Shown here: piece by piece, positions 34,095 to 48,437 of the stretch
How the letters are laid out: each line of letters begins with the position of its first letter
Position numbering within the stretch: the first letter of the stretch is position 1
Assembly (NCBI RefSeq): GCF_020536995.1
Contig: NC_068357.1
Coordinates: 63,474,721 to 63,538,720 of the forward strand
Direction: 5' to 3'
DNA from: Dreissena polymorpha
Lineage: Eukaryota > Mollusca > Bivalvia > Myida > Dreissenidae
Length of the DNA stretch: 64,000 nt
Made by a program: the position numbers and the translations under genes
Notes under the pieces: generated by a model
The model's input: the letters and a program-made list of their open reading frames with translations, nothing else
What the model was told of the DNA's origin: nothing
Databases searched by the model: none

Positions 34095-37000
34095 TCACAA
34101 CTTTGCCTGCGACCGGCTGTTTGCCGGTATCACTTGACTGACGAGAGAGACCACGTGGTCTGCACAGCCCCAGTGAAGCGTTACCCCGCCACCGCCATGA
34201 CCGTAGTTGTGGATCACAGGCTAACCGTATGTGGATTATACAAACATATGCAGGTTACATATTTTAAGAACATTTGATGTGTTGTATTGTGTTAAACCGC
34301 ATTAATGTCATCTTAATTTGATTTTTTTTTCATAGGCGCTTGCACTTTTTGGAACTATACGCAAAATATACAACTATTTTTATTTTACGTTGTATTTATT
34401 ACTAAAGAAAATCGTTTGAGCACAGGCAATGTAAGGATCAAATAAATAAGTTTCGATATTTATTTTAACAATTATCATACTATTAATTATTAAAATTTCA
34501 ACATACCTTAAAACTACCTTAAAACCAGAATTGTATGTATTTCAGAAATTCTAATGTGTTAGATTGCTTGTCTACTGACGTTATAACTTATGAACAATTA
34601 ATAACCACAAAAACACCCCGTCCCACTGCTTCATAAAAAGTATAAATTTAATATCTAAATGTATCAATATGCTCGTTTAATCCACAGGTGGAAGTAACGT
34701 ACCCTGGATAGTATATTTCATTATTTTTATTTTTTTAGAAGCCCAGTTTATTCAAATAAATATATAAAATCATGTTTAATGAGAAAAAAATTGAAAAAGA
34801 GCCATGAAAACCAATTCCCCACCCTCTGATATTGGAATCATAACAAGGTCATTAACTTGAATTTATCATATTCCTGTCTTCGAGGGCCGCACAAATGTCA
34901 AAAATTGCTTTAATCCAAAACAACCCTTGGTCTTCTTATGGGCAATTGGACAACCTTTCAAAAAAAAGTTTACTTCAAAGAAATCTGTCCAGCCGTTTAC
35001 TCACAATCGGCCGATAACCAAGCAATATTTCGAGCCCATTGGTCCACCCGAATAAATCTTCGACAGACTTTCAAACAATATTTTTTAGTTTTTTCCCCTT
35101 AATCGATAGCTCGTGTTTTAGGGGTATGATAAATTCTAGTTAATGACCTTGTTATGATTTCAATATCAGAGGGTGGGGATTTTTGTATGGCTCTTTGTCG
35201 TTTTTTTCATTAAACATGATTTTATATATTTTTTTGAATATATTGGGCTCCTAAAATAAAATAATTTACTATCTAGGGTACGTTACTTCCACCTGCGGTT
35301 TAATCAAGAATTTAGAATGTCCATGCATGTCAACAATTACTTACTGGTTTCATCTGACCACATAACAGGTGCATAATCTATGCTCGCCTATTTTTGTAAA
35401 GATGAAGAACACACTTATTATTGTTTATCTCCTTATAAACAAAAAGTTTACCTTCCAGATCGATGGCTATTTTACCACTCACATTACGCCCTCGCGGTTT
35501 AATACCTAGTAAGAAGAATTTCAAAATCGTTCTTAAATGACAGAACAAACGTAGCTAAATTAAATTCTTTATTAAAATGCCATGTCCAGTTTTGCTCACC
35601 ACGTGTTTCCCGCCCATCGCCACGCGCTCGAGCTCGAGACGCACCGAGGTCCGGCTGGGCCTCAACCCCACGTGATCACTCTGCACTTCCGCCGACTGTA
35701 ACAGTGAAACACAACCTGCGTAGAAGCGTCTGTGAGATACGGTGTGTGGGCGTTTGTTGATATTATTATAATCATGGGTTATATACTAACTTATACTATC
35801 TGCCCATATTCATTATTGACAAAAAAAATGTTCAGATGACGTTTGCATGTACGAAACAATCAGGATTTCAAGAAAGGTTCGCTCAGACGCTTGTGCAATG
35901 TAATACTATGGACGGAAATGGTCCATAAGAAATGTTAATTTGCTTAAAAAGCAGTAATAGTAAGAAGTCTAATTCATAAATACAGCCACGCTGTATTACG
36001 TATAAACAATTACGGTCTTTTTTATTTGTTATAAAACAGCCTCACGATTTACTACTATACCGATGGTAAATGAAATACAGAAAGTCATCTGATGTATGAT
36101 GGTCCGTAAAGAAGATAGATACACTACGTACATTTTCCATCATTAGATGTTATCCGCCATCCTTGGCACCAGTTGTATTTTGCTGGCGTTGTGTGAGCTC
36201 TCCATGTGCGCTATGTGTGCGCATTAGCATTATGATTCCATGCGATCGTTAATGCGCTTTTGGAGGTTTAAAGGTTTTTAAAATGTTCAATCTACGCCTC
36301 CCAGATTTTTCAATTCTAAATTCATAGCAACTTATATATATTTATAACTATAAATATAACTTAGAAATATAAATATAAAATTACTAATTTTAGAAAATTT
36401 AACGCAATTTAAAACATTTGTGCAAGTAATTCATGATGATCTATGAAGTTGTGTTGTCATATGACCTTTGCTTAATTGTTGAATTTGTTGAATTTTTTAT
36501 TGGTTTTAGCTTGTATGAATAATTGTTCATTAAAACTTATGATGAACACAATACATTATATACATATTTTAAATCTTCAATTTTCATTTTCTCATTGTTC
36601 TACAAAGAACTTGCGGAGTGTATTTTAGTTATTTAACTGTTCATCAGTGTTCGTTTTAGTTCAATTCTATGAACAATACTATAAAGCGAAATCGTTTCGT
36701 GCATATAAAATAAAGACACGTAAATCACACAATACACCCACTACGCATGTTTCCTTGAAATTATGTCCATACACGCTTGAAAGGTTCTATAACACACCAT
36801 GCACACGATCCCCGTCCCCGGACGTATATACCTACAAGCTGGACAGATACTACAACTTAACATAAACGCATCACACAAGTTCCTTGAAATGTGGTACCTT
36901 CAAGCTAGGCATATACTTGGTACATATGCCCCAGATGTGGTCCCGATCAACTGCCCGTACCCGCGTGTCCCAGTCCCCGACCTGGCGCGTACCGCCTAGC

Positions 37001-40000
37001 ACCACGTAGTTCATTCTGCATGTAAGATTGTTCGACATTAAAAAAATGATCCACTGTCTGGGAAAACGGGGTTTACTGCTCGTGCGTAAAGCGTCGTCCC
37101 AGATTAGCAAGTGCAGTCTGCACAGGCTAATCTGGGTCGACACTTTACGATTTCACATTAAGTTTCTTCTTATAAAAAATCGAATTTAGGCGGAGTGTCG
37201 TCCCCGATTTGCTTGTACAGGCTGCAAATGCTAATCTGGGACGACACTTCACGCACATGCTTTAAACTGCGTTTTTCGAGAGAGTATGCAATAAAAAGTA
37301 ACACATTGATAATGTTATCAACAAACAAGTGTCAAATTTGTTTCTAATGTTGTCCATCAGAGCTATATAGCGTAAGCTAAGGCCTAAACACACATTTAAC
37401 AAAAAATAATTTATAACAGATTCTTGCTTTAAAAAATACGCATTGAAAAAAAAGGAACATAAGTTAACTAAATATGATAATGTGCGTTACTTTACAACAG
37501 TGCATGTAACATAAACCAACATTTGAAGGTCTTAATCATGTCAGGTTTTAAGATGTATATGAATTGTTTTGTAAGAAGATCTTATTCCAACGATTCTTCC
37601 TTCAGCGTCACTTCGATCTTTACTAACCAATCGCGTTTTCGAATAAGGAAAAACAGACGGTTGAGGCAGTAAACTAATTTGTCAATACTTTTTTTTTTTA
37701 AATAGTTTTCTCATATAAGTGTTAAATCACTAACAGCATATATAAGAATAAATGTAGTAATAAATTCCCTAAACAGTAAGAAACAGTAAACATTATCATA
37801 AGTTTGTAATTGATTGCCTATAACTTGATTCCCGTTTTAAATGGTCTTTCATTCCGAAAAACCAAGAGCTTTAGTGAAGTCATTATTTTCGATTACTTTT
37901 CCTATGTGTTGCAATGAGCGCCTCGACAAGTCAGTACTCCGGTTAATGGACACTTTAAACTTGATATGTTGGATAAGTTGATAATAACAGCTGTCAATTT
38001 AGAGCAGTTGTTGGTTCACGCGCTTCTCATCTAGGCGACCCGGGTTCAATCCCCACTCTTGGTGCATGTAGGCTTGGTTGTTGGTCACCATACCAGACAG
38101 ATGGGGTTTCCTCCGTGTACTCCGGCTTCACACCACAGAACAAGACCTTGTACAAATCGAATGACTTTCAGAAAATTCAGCTGCAAATTGAAGCTATAAT
38201 ACTTTGTTCGTCCCAACTTTCGTGAGTCTAGTAGTTTACAACAAGAGAAGTGTTTGTCAGAAACACAATGTCCCCTATTGCGCCGCTTTGAAATAAAATT
38301 TCAATTTATCATTTGGAAGGTTTAGAAATTATCTCCCTTTTAAAGCTTATTACTTCCCTTGGATTGTATTTTTTGACTTTTGACCTTGAAGGTTGACCTT
38401 GACCTTTCAACACTCAAAATATGAAGCTTCATGAGATACACATGCATGCCAAATATCAAGTTGCTATATTCAATGATGCACAAGTTATGGCCAATGTTAA
38501 AGTTTTCGGACGGACGGACAGACTGACTGACTGACTGACTGACTGACTGACTGACTGACGGACAGTTCAACTGCTATATGCCACCGTGCCGGGGGCATAA
38601 ACATGGATGATTAAGACCTTCAAATATTGGAGTTAAATGGCTAATTGTAAAAGCCTGAATTGATTATCGTTATGTTAAGAATGGAAATTTAAATCATGGA
38701 ATTAAACGAGAAGCACTCTAAAACGTGATCTCAGACTCTGACACTTATTTAAATTGTGTACTGCATACAAAAGTAAACGCACTTCACATAATTACGAGCT
38801 TGCATCATGTATTTCAAGTGAAAACGCGGGACAAAGATACGGCGATCCGTAGTGGTTTCAAATCACCAAAGAAAAATATGCGATTCTTTTAAATTCATCA
38901 TTTCCACTCGAAAATACCGTTGCAATAAAGTCGTACCCGAGTAGTTAATAGTTATACCTCTGTTATAACATACTATATACATTTTAAACGCGCTTTTTAT
39001 TAAAAAAAGAATAATTGATGATTGATTATTATTGATTTATAATCAATAAATTATGCCGAAATAATATATTTCAACTATAAATACTAACGACGGTAAAACG
39101 TATGCCAGATGATCTTTTCCAACGCAGATCACAAAATGCCTTACCCACGACGCCTCGGCCTGTGAAAATACAAAAAGGTGTTTGATGACATGAATACACT
39201 GACAAACTTAATATTCTTGGTATGCCATACCCCGGCAGCACATATCCCTCGGTCCCATCGGCGAATTCGAACGAGATATGCATTTTCAGCCAAGGTGCAT
39301 ATACCTGAAAATTTCATTATGAACTGAGTTGTTTGATACCAGCTCCTAGTGGATAGCTTAACTTTGGGTTTATTTGAGTCTGTTTTCAAAAATAAATTTT
39401 AACAAAACACAGTGAATTCTTTTAAGAAAAGTGTCAAAAGTGTTAAGCATTTAAGAATTTTTAAATAGTATTTGTAGTTTGTAACATTTCGATTAAAACG
39501 TCTTTTACGTGTACATAAACTGAGTACAGAAATTTATCTTAGACGTTTTGTGCATGTAAACCCAGGTGTTTAATTGCGTTTATCTATACCGCAACGTGCA
39601 AAAATCAAGTGTATGTTGCATCCATTTCTGAATTAGGTGTTTACATTTACAATGCTTCTACATGTAAGTTCACACCGGAGGACACTGATACGAACTCCTC
39701 GCACCAGTTATCTCCCTTATAAGTTATAAATGTCTGCCGATCAACAATTATGCTTACCTCACCTGGGCGACCCGGGTTCAATCCCCACTCCCGGCGCACG
39801 TAAACTTGGTTGGTAGTCACCATAACGGACAGTTTTTTCTGGGTAATCTGGCTGACTTCCACCAAAACCAGTTCAAAAACTCACCAAAATTAACAATATT
39901 TCAGTAAAAATTAAATAGATGGAAACATGGGTTATACTTAAAAAAAAACTCGCGAGTCTAGAAAGTAAATTAGGTAGGAGTGCTGAGACACAATCCTGGT

Positions 40001-41030
40001 GCTCACATAGTGCAGTCTCTAGCGTGGAAGGACCTCATACACTTCGAAGCACACATTCATCTTACCCTCATGACCTGACCTCGCACCGCCTGCACCTTGT
40101 CGTCACCTAGCAACTCCCGCGCACCTGTTCCGGTACAGTTGATAATGACGTCATACGCGTCAGACAACAACTAAAATGACAGGAATACCAGCAAGTTAAG
40201 AACACAATTATGGCAAAACAATTAGGTAAAATAACACATTAGTACTTTAAAGTTTCATAAAGATCAGGCAATCTTTTTGAGAGTGTTCGAAGAAATAAGC
40301 AATACATATGGATCCGTAAAGGTAATACAATATTCTACATATTTACAGCAAACGCAGTCTATTCGTAGCATTACCAATTAATTCCTTGGCTTATAGGCTT
40401 AGTTTAATATACAATATTTATATAGGTTTTTAACATGCTCAAACGAATTTAACTACATAGATCTCTGTCTACAAAAAGGATAAAAATGAATTCGTGTTAA
40501 ACGTCTCATTTGTTTAGACAAGTTTGACCGTAAAACAACTATCTCGTTAATAAGTGATATTCATGGAGCTCATGCTCGAATATCCCAGATAATTATAATG
40601 ATACCTCGTGTAAACTGCTCAGACGTCGCTGCAGTAGACGCCCACCGCGTTCCTGAAACCTGAGAATGAGGCGTACAGACGAGCGTGTCAATACGTCAAT
40701 AAGCACTGTACTGATACATTCAATTCTTATACTCGCATGGGTCTTGTTTTACTACCATATGTATAAAATTTCAATTTAATTTTATAAGTAAATTTTGTAC
40801 TTATAACGAAACGGTATTTTTAAGTGCTTGGGGAATACAAAACATGGAATCCAAAATCCAAACGAACAAACGGAAAGATAGTGCTGGATATTAAACATAC
40901 GTCTTTCAAATATACCTTGTTTTCAGCCACTGCAGGTAGAGTGCGGGGTCTAGCATCACAGTGGTGAAAAAAGAGCCTTTCCTAAAACGGTAAATTAAAC
41001 ACATTAAGCCTGTGAAAACTGCTCTTAATG

Positions 41031-41095
<65 letters not shown>

Positions 41096-41109
41096 CCACC
41101 ACCACCACC

Positions 41110-41159
<50 letters not shown>

Positions 41160-42886
41160 CATCATCATGAATACCCTTGACCGATCTGGCCGTTGTGTGA
41201 AATTAGAGACAACGATACAGAAATCCTCCTCCAGTCAGGTTTGTTGTGTGCTGCTGAGAGTAATTCATCCATGGGAAAGGATGACTCTTTCGCATAGTCA
41301 ATTCAGCTGTTCGTCACGCGGCCTCGACGGCGACCTCCCTCTAGCGAGCCCTGGAGAACAGTCTTACACAGAGAGTTGTGCATGGTGACGTGTCCAAACC
41401 AAGCCAGCTTTCTTCGTTGGACGATCGCAAGTACGGGCTCTTGTGGGCCAACAAGTACAGCAGTCATGGTCCGGACGTACTCGTTGGTCTTGTGCTCCGT
41501 GTTGTAGATGCAGAACAGTCATCTGAGACATTTGTGTTCAAATGCCTGTATCCTGCGTTCTGTTTCCGCGTGAAGCGTCCATGTCTCGCAGCCGTACAGT
41601 AGGATGGAGACTGCGAGGGACTCGAAGAACCTGTACTTAGTGGGGTAGCTAATGAAACTGCTTGTTCACAACCTGCTCAGTCTGGCCATCGTTGCGGTCG
41701 CAGTGACAATTCTTATTCGAACCTCAGCGGTACTAGTACCATCCTTGTACAGATTTGCTCCGAAGTACTTGAAGCTGGTCACTTCTTCAAGCTTCTCTCC
41801 ATTCGTGGTGATGTTTGAACTTGTGTTGGTTGTGCTGTTTACCATGATCTTCGATTTCTTCGTGCAGACTTCCATCCTGTAAGCTTTCATAGAGTATGTT
41901 GGTGAGAATTTAAGTTCACTGCTGGTGCCACCCATGAGGTCAATGTCATCAGCGAATCTTAAGTCTTCCGCCGATGGAGATAGAGGCGAGGTGGTCATGG
42001 AGAGTCTCCTGCATGATCTTCTCAAGGAAAATGTTCAACAGGACGGGAGAACGCAGACATCCCTGATAGACGCTCAGTGATGTACGGCAAAAGTCCCCCT
42101 GCTATCAATTGAGAAGTACTGCGCTGCTGACGTTACCGTAGAGTTCTAAGATGACTTACACCAGCCCTTCGTCAATGTTGAATCCTATCATAACACACCA
42201 AAGGCCATCATGCCACACGCGGTTGAAAGCTTTCTTAAAGTCGATGAAGTTGTAGAACAGCTCAATATGGTGCTGCATGTGTTTCTCATTTATGACTCTG
42301 CAGTTGCAGATATATTCCTCTGTACGCCGCCCAGCTCTGAATCGAGCCTGTTCCTCGGCTTTACTTTTCATCAGGTTAGGATCATGCGTAGCATGACTTC
42401 GCTGGGATGAACGATGAGGCTGATGGTGGGGTAATTCTCACACAACGTGAAGATGCCTTTTTTCGGTCGGTAGGGGGGGAAGGGGCGATGACAAGTGATG
42501 AGATACACTTCTTGTGTCACTTCTTCTACTCCAAGCCTCTTCTCCATGTTTTAACAGCTCGGAAGGGACGTTGTCCAGCCCCGGAGATTTTCCTGCCGTA
42601 AGACTACGCACTGCCTCTTCCACGTCTGCCTATGGACGGAATTTTATAAACAGCTTCTGGTCTGTGATTGATTTCTGATTTTTAAAGACCCTGTAGTTTC
42701 TTCTTAAATTGCAACTTGTTGTAAACTTCTGCGTTATGATTTATGCCAAGAAACATTAAACACGTGTGGAATACATGTATAATTTCATTTTCGTTTATAC
42801 GTTTGTGAGAAAATGATCATTTTACATATTATTGCAGTGCATTTGAAAGTTACAAATAATCGAGTAACAAGTATGTGCTATAAGTG

Positions 42887-42956
<70 letters not shown>

Positions 42957-45900
42957 ACATACATTTGAGACGCGTTGTGAGAAAGGGGGGTGTAATGCAT
43001 GAGTGTAAAGTGTCGTCTCATATTAGCGTAAAGTGTCGTCTCATATAAGCGTAAAGTGTCGTCTCATGTTAGTGTAAAGTGTCGTCTCATATTAGCGTAA
43101 AGTGTCGTCTCATATTAGCGTAAAGTGTCGTCTCATATTAGCGTAAAGTGTCGTCTCATATAAGCCCGAGCAGTCCGTGCATGCTTATCAAGGACGACAC
43201 TTTCCGCAAAACTGGATTTTCGTCAAGAAGAGTCTTTCTGTAAACGAAAAATACAATTGCAGTGGAAAGTGTTGTCCCCTATTAGCCTGTGCAACCTGAA
43301 CAGGCTAATCTAGGACGACACGTTACGCACATACATTAAACCCCCTTTTCTCAGAGTGCGTCTCATTTTATCTGCAACGTCACTTACGTCATAGGGTGGT
43401 AAGGTTTGAGTTCGTCTTCAGTCATCTCCCGGAAGTTCAAAACTAGATCTTTCCAAAATGGCACCTGTAATATGAAACAAAGGAATATATTTTACTAAGC
43501 CTAATAATATATAATTTAATGTAATGTATAGGTTAATATAAAATTAGTGGACTCAAACAACGTAGTTGTTGCAAAAATAGGAACATGCGCTTTTTACGAA
43601 ATAACTTTCGATGCTGGGTTGCTGATCGGTTTTGAAACCACCTTTTTGAAATCTGATGCCGCATATTGTTTATAAATAAACCGCACTTATACGAATATTC
43701 GGCGTACATATACATCTTAGCAAATATTATGTGGAAATTATATCCATTCTTACATTATCTGCTTTTAAACTTAATTTACTGCGTTTTATTGTTATGTAAC
43801 TACTTTTTAAATTAGCTTATTGGCAATTGAGCGACTTTATCCATATAATGAATGAGTACACATCAACATAAGCAAAAAAGATTAATACGTGTCTGATTTC
43901 ATTATTTAGAGTCTTTTGAGTACATGCTTATTAAAATATTTACTTATCACACACGTGCTTACAAACAACGCAAGTTTCTATACAAAAGTTTTCAATCATG
44001 ATTAAGTATAATAATGTACAGCCCGCATCGCCTGGGGTTCACTCAAATACCGGTTCTTCAGCCTCAGTCATTCTGTAACCGGAAACCATGGTTGCCCCGG
44101 TGGCCCGCGCATGTTCACTGTCGGCCAAACCCTGCATGTGCTCGAACGTCTTTCCGCTCCATACTCTAAACAGACACGAGTAAACTCAAATGTTCATACA
44201 TTAAGATCTATATACAAATGCGAAATCAAAGTACCGTTACAAAAAAAAACTGAATAAATGTCGTGCTAAAGCAACAAATAATATATGTACAGTCGAGTCG
44301 CCCAAAGCGGAACAAAATAGCGTTCAAGGATTAATACTTTTCTTATCGCGTTCTTATTTAAAATATGATTGGAATTTTGTCAACCTTATCAAAGCTTAAA
44401 AGCGAACACATGAATATGTAGTTCATGGTGGTGGGTTGTAAGACAATCCAAATACAAGGTACATTATTCTGACAGTATCATATATCGTGGGCTTAGCGCA
44501 AAACGGTTGTAACTCACATTTTTACCAAAAATCATATTTTTTCATTTTTCGAGTTTTTTTTTTTACTTTACACATACTTAATCGATATTAAGATTATATT
44601 CTGAAAATTTACCCATGAAAACATGTATTTGGCTTATGGTTGTATTTAATTTTGGATAATTTTTGTTATGCAAAACAGTTGTATCTCAAGTTACAACCTT
44701 TGAGCACAAAAAATTACAAAGTGTACAATGTTGGTAGGGAAGTAACTCATCTTTACATCTTTAGTTTATGACATCATAATTATGACATCACTGTTTGATT
44801 TGCTTGCCATGTGGGCCTTGACATTCTAAAGGTTGTTTTATTTTTTTTTAATTCACAAGAACATACATAATTACCTTTACATCTTTCTTAAATCATTTAA
44901 TATTCGTATTGTAATTATTATAATTCAATATTGAGTTAAAGTCAAAACATGTTTATCTTATCAGCTCATTTTAATTAAAAAAATAATGAACTTAAATCCT
45001 CTTTCTGAATTCAAATACAAACTATTCAAATATAATTGTGATATAAGAAAAATGATAAGACAGAAACTAGAACAAAATGCGATTGATCTTTTCCCTACCT
45101 TTTGAGCATCATTATTATAATTGTCTCAGTCTGACATGCTACACACTGGTACCATTGTCTCAGTCTAAATTGCTACGAACTGGTATTATTGTCTCAGTCT
45201 GACATGCTATTTACTGGTACAATTGCCTAAGTCTGACATTCTATATACTGGTACCATTGTCCCCATCTGACATGCGTACAGGTTTAATTGTAACAGTCTG
45301 ACATGCTATGTACTGGTACCATTGTCACGGTCTCAGATGCTACACACTGCATGGTACGTTGTCACAGTCTCACATGCTACATACCGGTATAATTGTCACA
45401 GTATGACAAGCTTCTTACTGGTACCATTGTCACAGTCTGACATGCTACGCACTGGTACCATTGTCACAGTCGCAGATGCTACGTTCTGGTACCATTGTAA
45501 CAGTCTCACATGCAACATACTGGTACTATTGTCACAGTCTAGCATGCCATGTACTGGTATAATTGTAACAGTCTGACAAGCTACGTAGTGATACCATTGT
45601 CACAGTCTCACATGCTAGCCCTGGTATAATTTTCACAGTCAGACAAGCTACGTAGTGGTATCATTGCCACAGTCGCACATGCTCCATACTGATATAATTA
45701 TAACAGTCTGACTTGCTACATACTGGTACCATTGTCACAGTCTGACATGCTACATACTGGTACCATTGTCACAGTTGCAGATGCTACGAACTGGTACCCT
45801 TGTAACAGTCTGACATGTTACATACTGGTTACATTGTCACAGTCAAGCATGCTAAAAGCCTATGTACTGGTATTATTGTAACAGTCTGACAAGCTACGTA

Positions 45901-48352
45901 GTGATACCATTGTCACAGTCTCACATGCTAGCCACTGGTATAATTTTCACAGCCTGACAAGCTACGTAGTGGTATGATTGCCACAGCCGCACATGCTCCA
46001 TACTAGTATAATTATAACAGTCTGACTTGCTACATACTGGTACCAATTTGTCACAGTCTCACATGCAACATGAGGATATAATTGTCACAGTATGACAAGC
46101 TACATACTGGAACCATTGTCAAAGTCTGACATGCTACGTACTGGTACTTTTGTCACAGTCGCAGATGCTACGTTCTGGTACCATTGTAACAGTCTCACAT
46201 GCTACATACTGGTACTATTGTCACAGTTTAGCATGTCATATACTGGTATAATTGTAACAGTCTGACAAGCTACGTAGTGGTACCATTGTCACAGTCTCAC
46301 ATGCTACATACTAGTAGAATTTTCACCGTCTGACAAGCCACGTAGTCCTGGGTACCATTGTCAAAGTCCGACATGCTAGATACTGGTACCATTGTCACAG
46401 TTGCATATGATTCATACTGGTACCATTGTAACAGTCTGACATGCTACATACTGATACCATTGTCACAGTCTATCATGTTGCTATGATATGTAACAGATGC
46501 TACGTACTGGTACCATTGTCTCAGTCTCACATGCTACGTACTGGTTAAATTGTCACAGTCTGACATGCTACATATTGGTACCATTGTCACAGTCTAACAT
46601 AATACATACTGGTACCATTGTCACAGTCTGAAATGCTATGTACTGGTACTATTGTCACAGTCTGAAATGCCACATACTGGTACCATTGTCACAGTCGCAG
46701 ATGCTACGTAATGGTACCATTGCTACAGTCTGACATGCTACATACTGGTTATATTGTCACAGTCTAGCATGCTATGTACTGGTATAATTGTTACAGTCTG
46801 ACACGCTACATAGTGGTACCTTTGTTACAGTCTCACATGCAGCAATGATGCTACCTACTGTATAATTTTCAAAGTCTGACAAGATATATAGTGGTACCAT
46901 TGTCACAGTCTCAGATTCTTCGTACCAATACCATTGTCACAGTCTCAGATGCTATGTACTGGTACCATTGTCTTAGTCTCACATGCTATGTACTGATGTC
47001 TCACATGCTATGTACTGATATAATTGTCACAGTCTGCCATGCTTAATATTGGTACTATTGTCACAGTCTAACATAATACATACCGGTACCATTGTCACAG
47101 TCTGACATGCCACATAGTGGTATAATTGTAACAGTCTGACAAGTCATGTTGATGAAGGATCTTACTTTTGCTGTTATACCCAGTTAAAGCGTTTATGGTA
47201 TCATATCTTTAGCTATTAATTCTTTTATGTTAAATAACTGCAGACCAAATTGAACAAAGTAACACGGGAATTATTGTGATGCTAAAATATGTTTGAATAC
47301 AAGTACATACTTAGAAGTCTCAATTCTATTTTCCAAATCTCAATTCTACCTTTTTGAAACAAAATTAACTTGTTCTAGAACTTTCTTTATTGTTAATTTT
47401 ATTAATTTACCTATGTTCAACATAGTGTTAAATTCCTTTTTATTTATTAAAAAATCAAGTGAATGAACCGTGAAAAAATAAGTATATTCTTTATAATTAA
47501 TTATAGTATTATATATAAGCATTATAGAAAAATGATGTACATGAACGGCAGGAAATAAGTTAATTAATTAATTAAGTTGGCTTGAGTAAAAATCTTTTAA
47601 TACTGGAAATATTATTTATCGCTTCTTTAATTGCATTTGTCGAGACTGCAGTATAAAATCACAAACTTTTTCCGTAATGTATAATAAAGGATAAAATAAA
47701 TACCTCAAAGTTTGAATCTTAGTTGATCATGTAGATCTCTAGAATAGTTTAAGATGATTAAAAAATCGTTTAAAGATCTCATTTAATTTAATTTATTTAA
47801 GTAAACAACAAATTATATTATAAAAAAACGTATATCAATAATGTGTGGAATAATTATGAATACATTTTATACACCATACTAAAATGATTGTATTTGTTCA
47901 AAAAGTGTTTTATGATTGTTGAAAGTTTATGGTAACTAATAAGTTTTGCTTTCTTTTACTAAAGATGAAGAATAAAGAGTATATGATGAGAAACTTCCAT
48001 TTAACACACAAATAAATGTTAAAATCTGCCCAAATTAAAAATGGAAAACAGTTGTAACTTGAGTTACTTCCCTATTGCATAAAAATAATAAATGAAATTT
48101 TCCAAAATTTCAGGTTGAAAATGGTTGTAACTTGAACATGTTCAAATATCTCTTTCCATAATTATTCTACAGATTGGAAATTAATGTTTTAACACTGCTT
48201 GGAACTAACCAAATATATGCTTTTTAAATAAAATCCAGCAAGAAATTTTCAAAAAATTGGGCAGTTTTTTGTCTCTCCTGTAAAATTTCCAAAAATGGAG
48301 TTACAACCGTTTTGCGCTACGCCCACGGTATACATTACACAAGTAATAGAAA

Positions 48353-48437
<85 letters not shown>

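Noticed and set aside
36647-36999. Plus-strand ORFs next to DDO exon 8
   Set aside because: They are antisense to or overlap the exon and resemble nothing known.
45120-47145. CRISPR-like regular repeats
   Set aside because: Units are contiguous with a 34-bp period and no unique spacers; this is a eukaryotic minisatellite.
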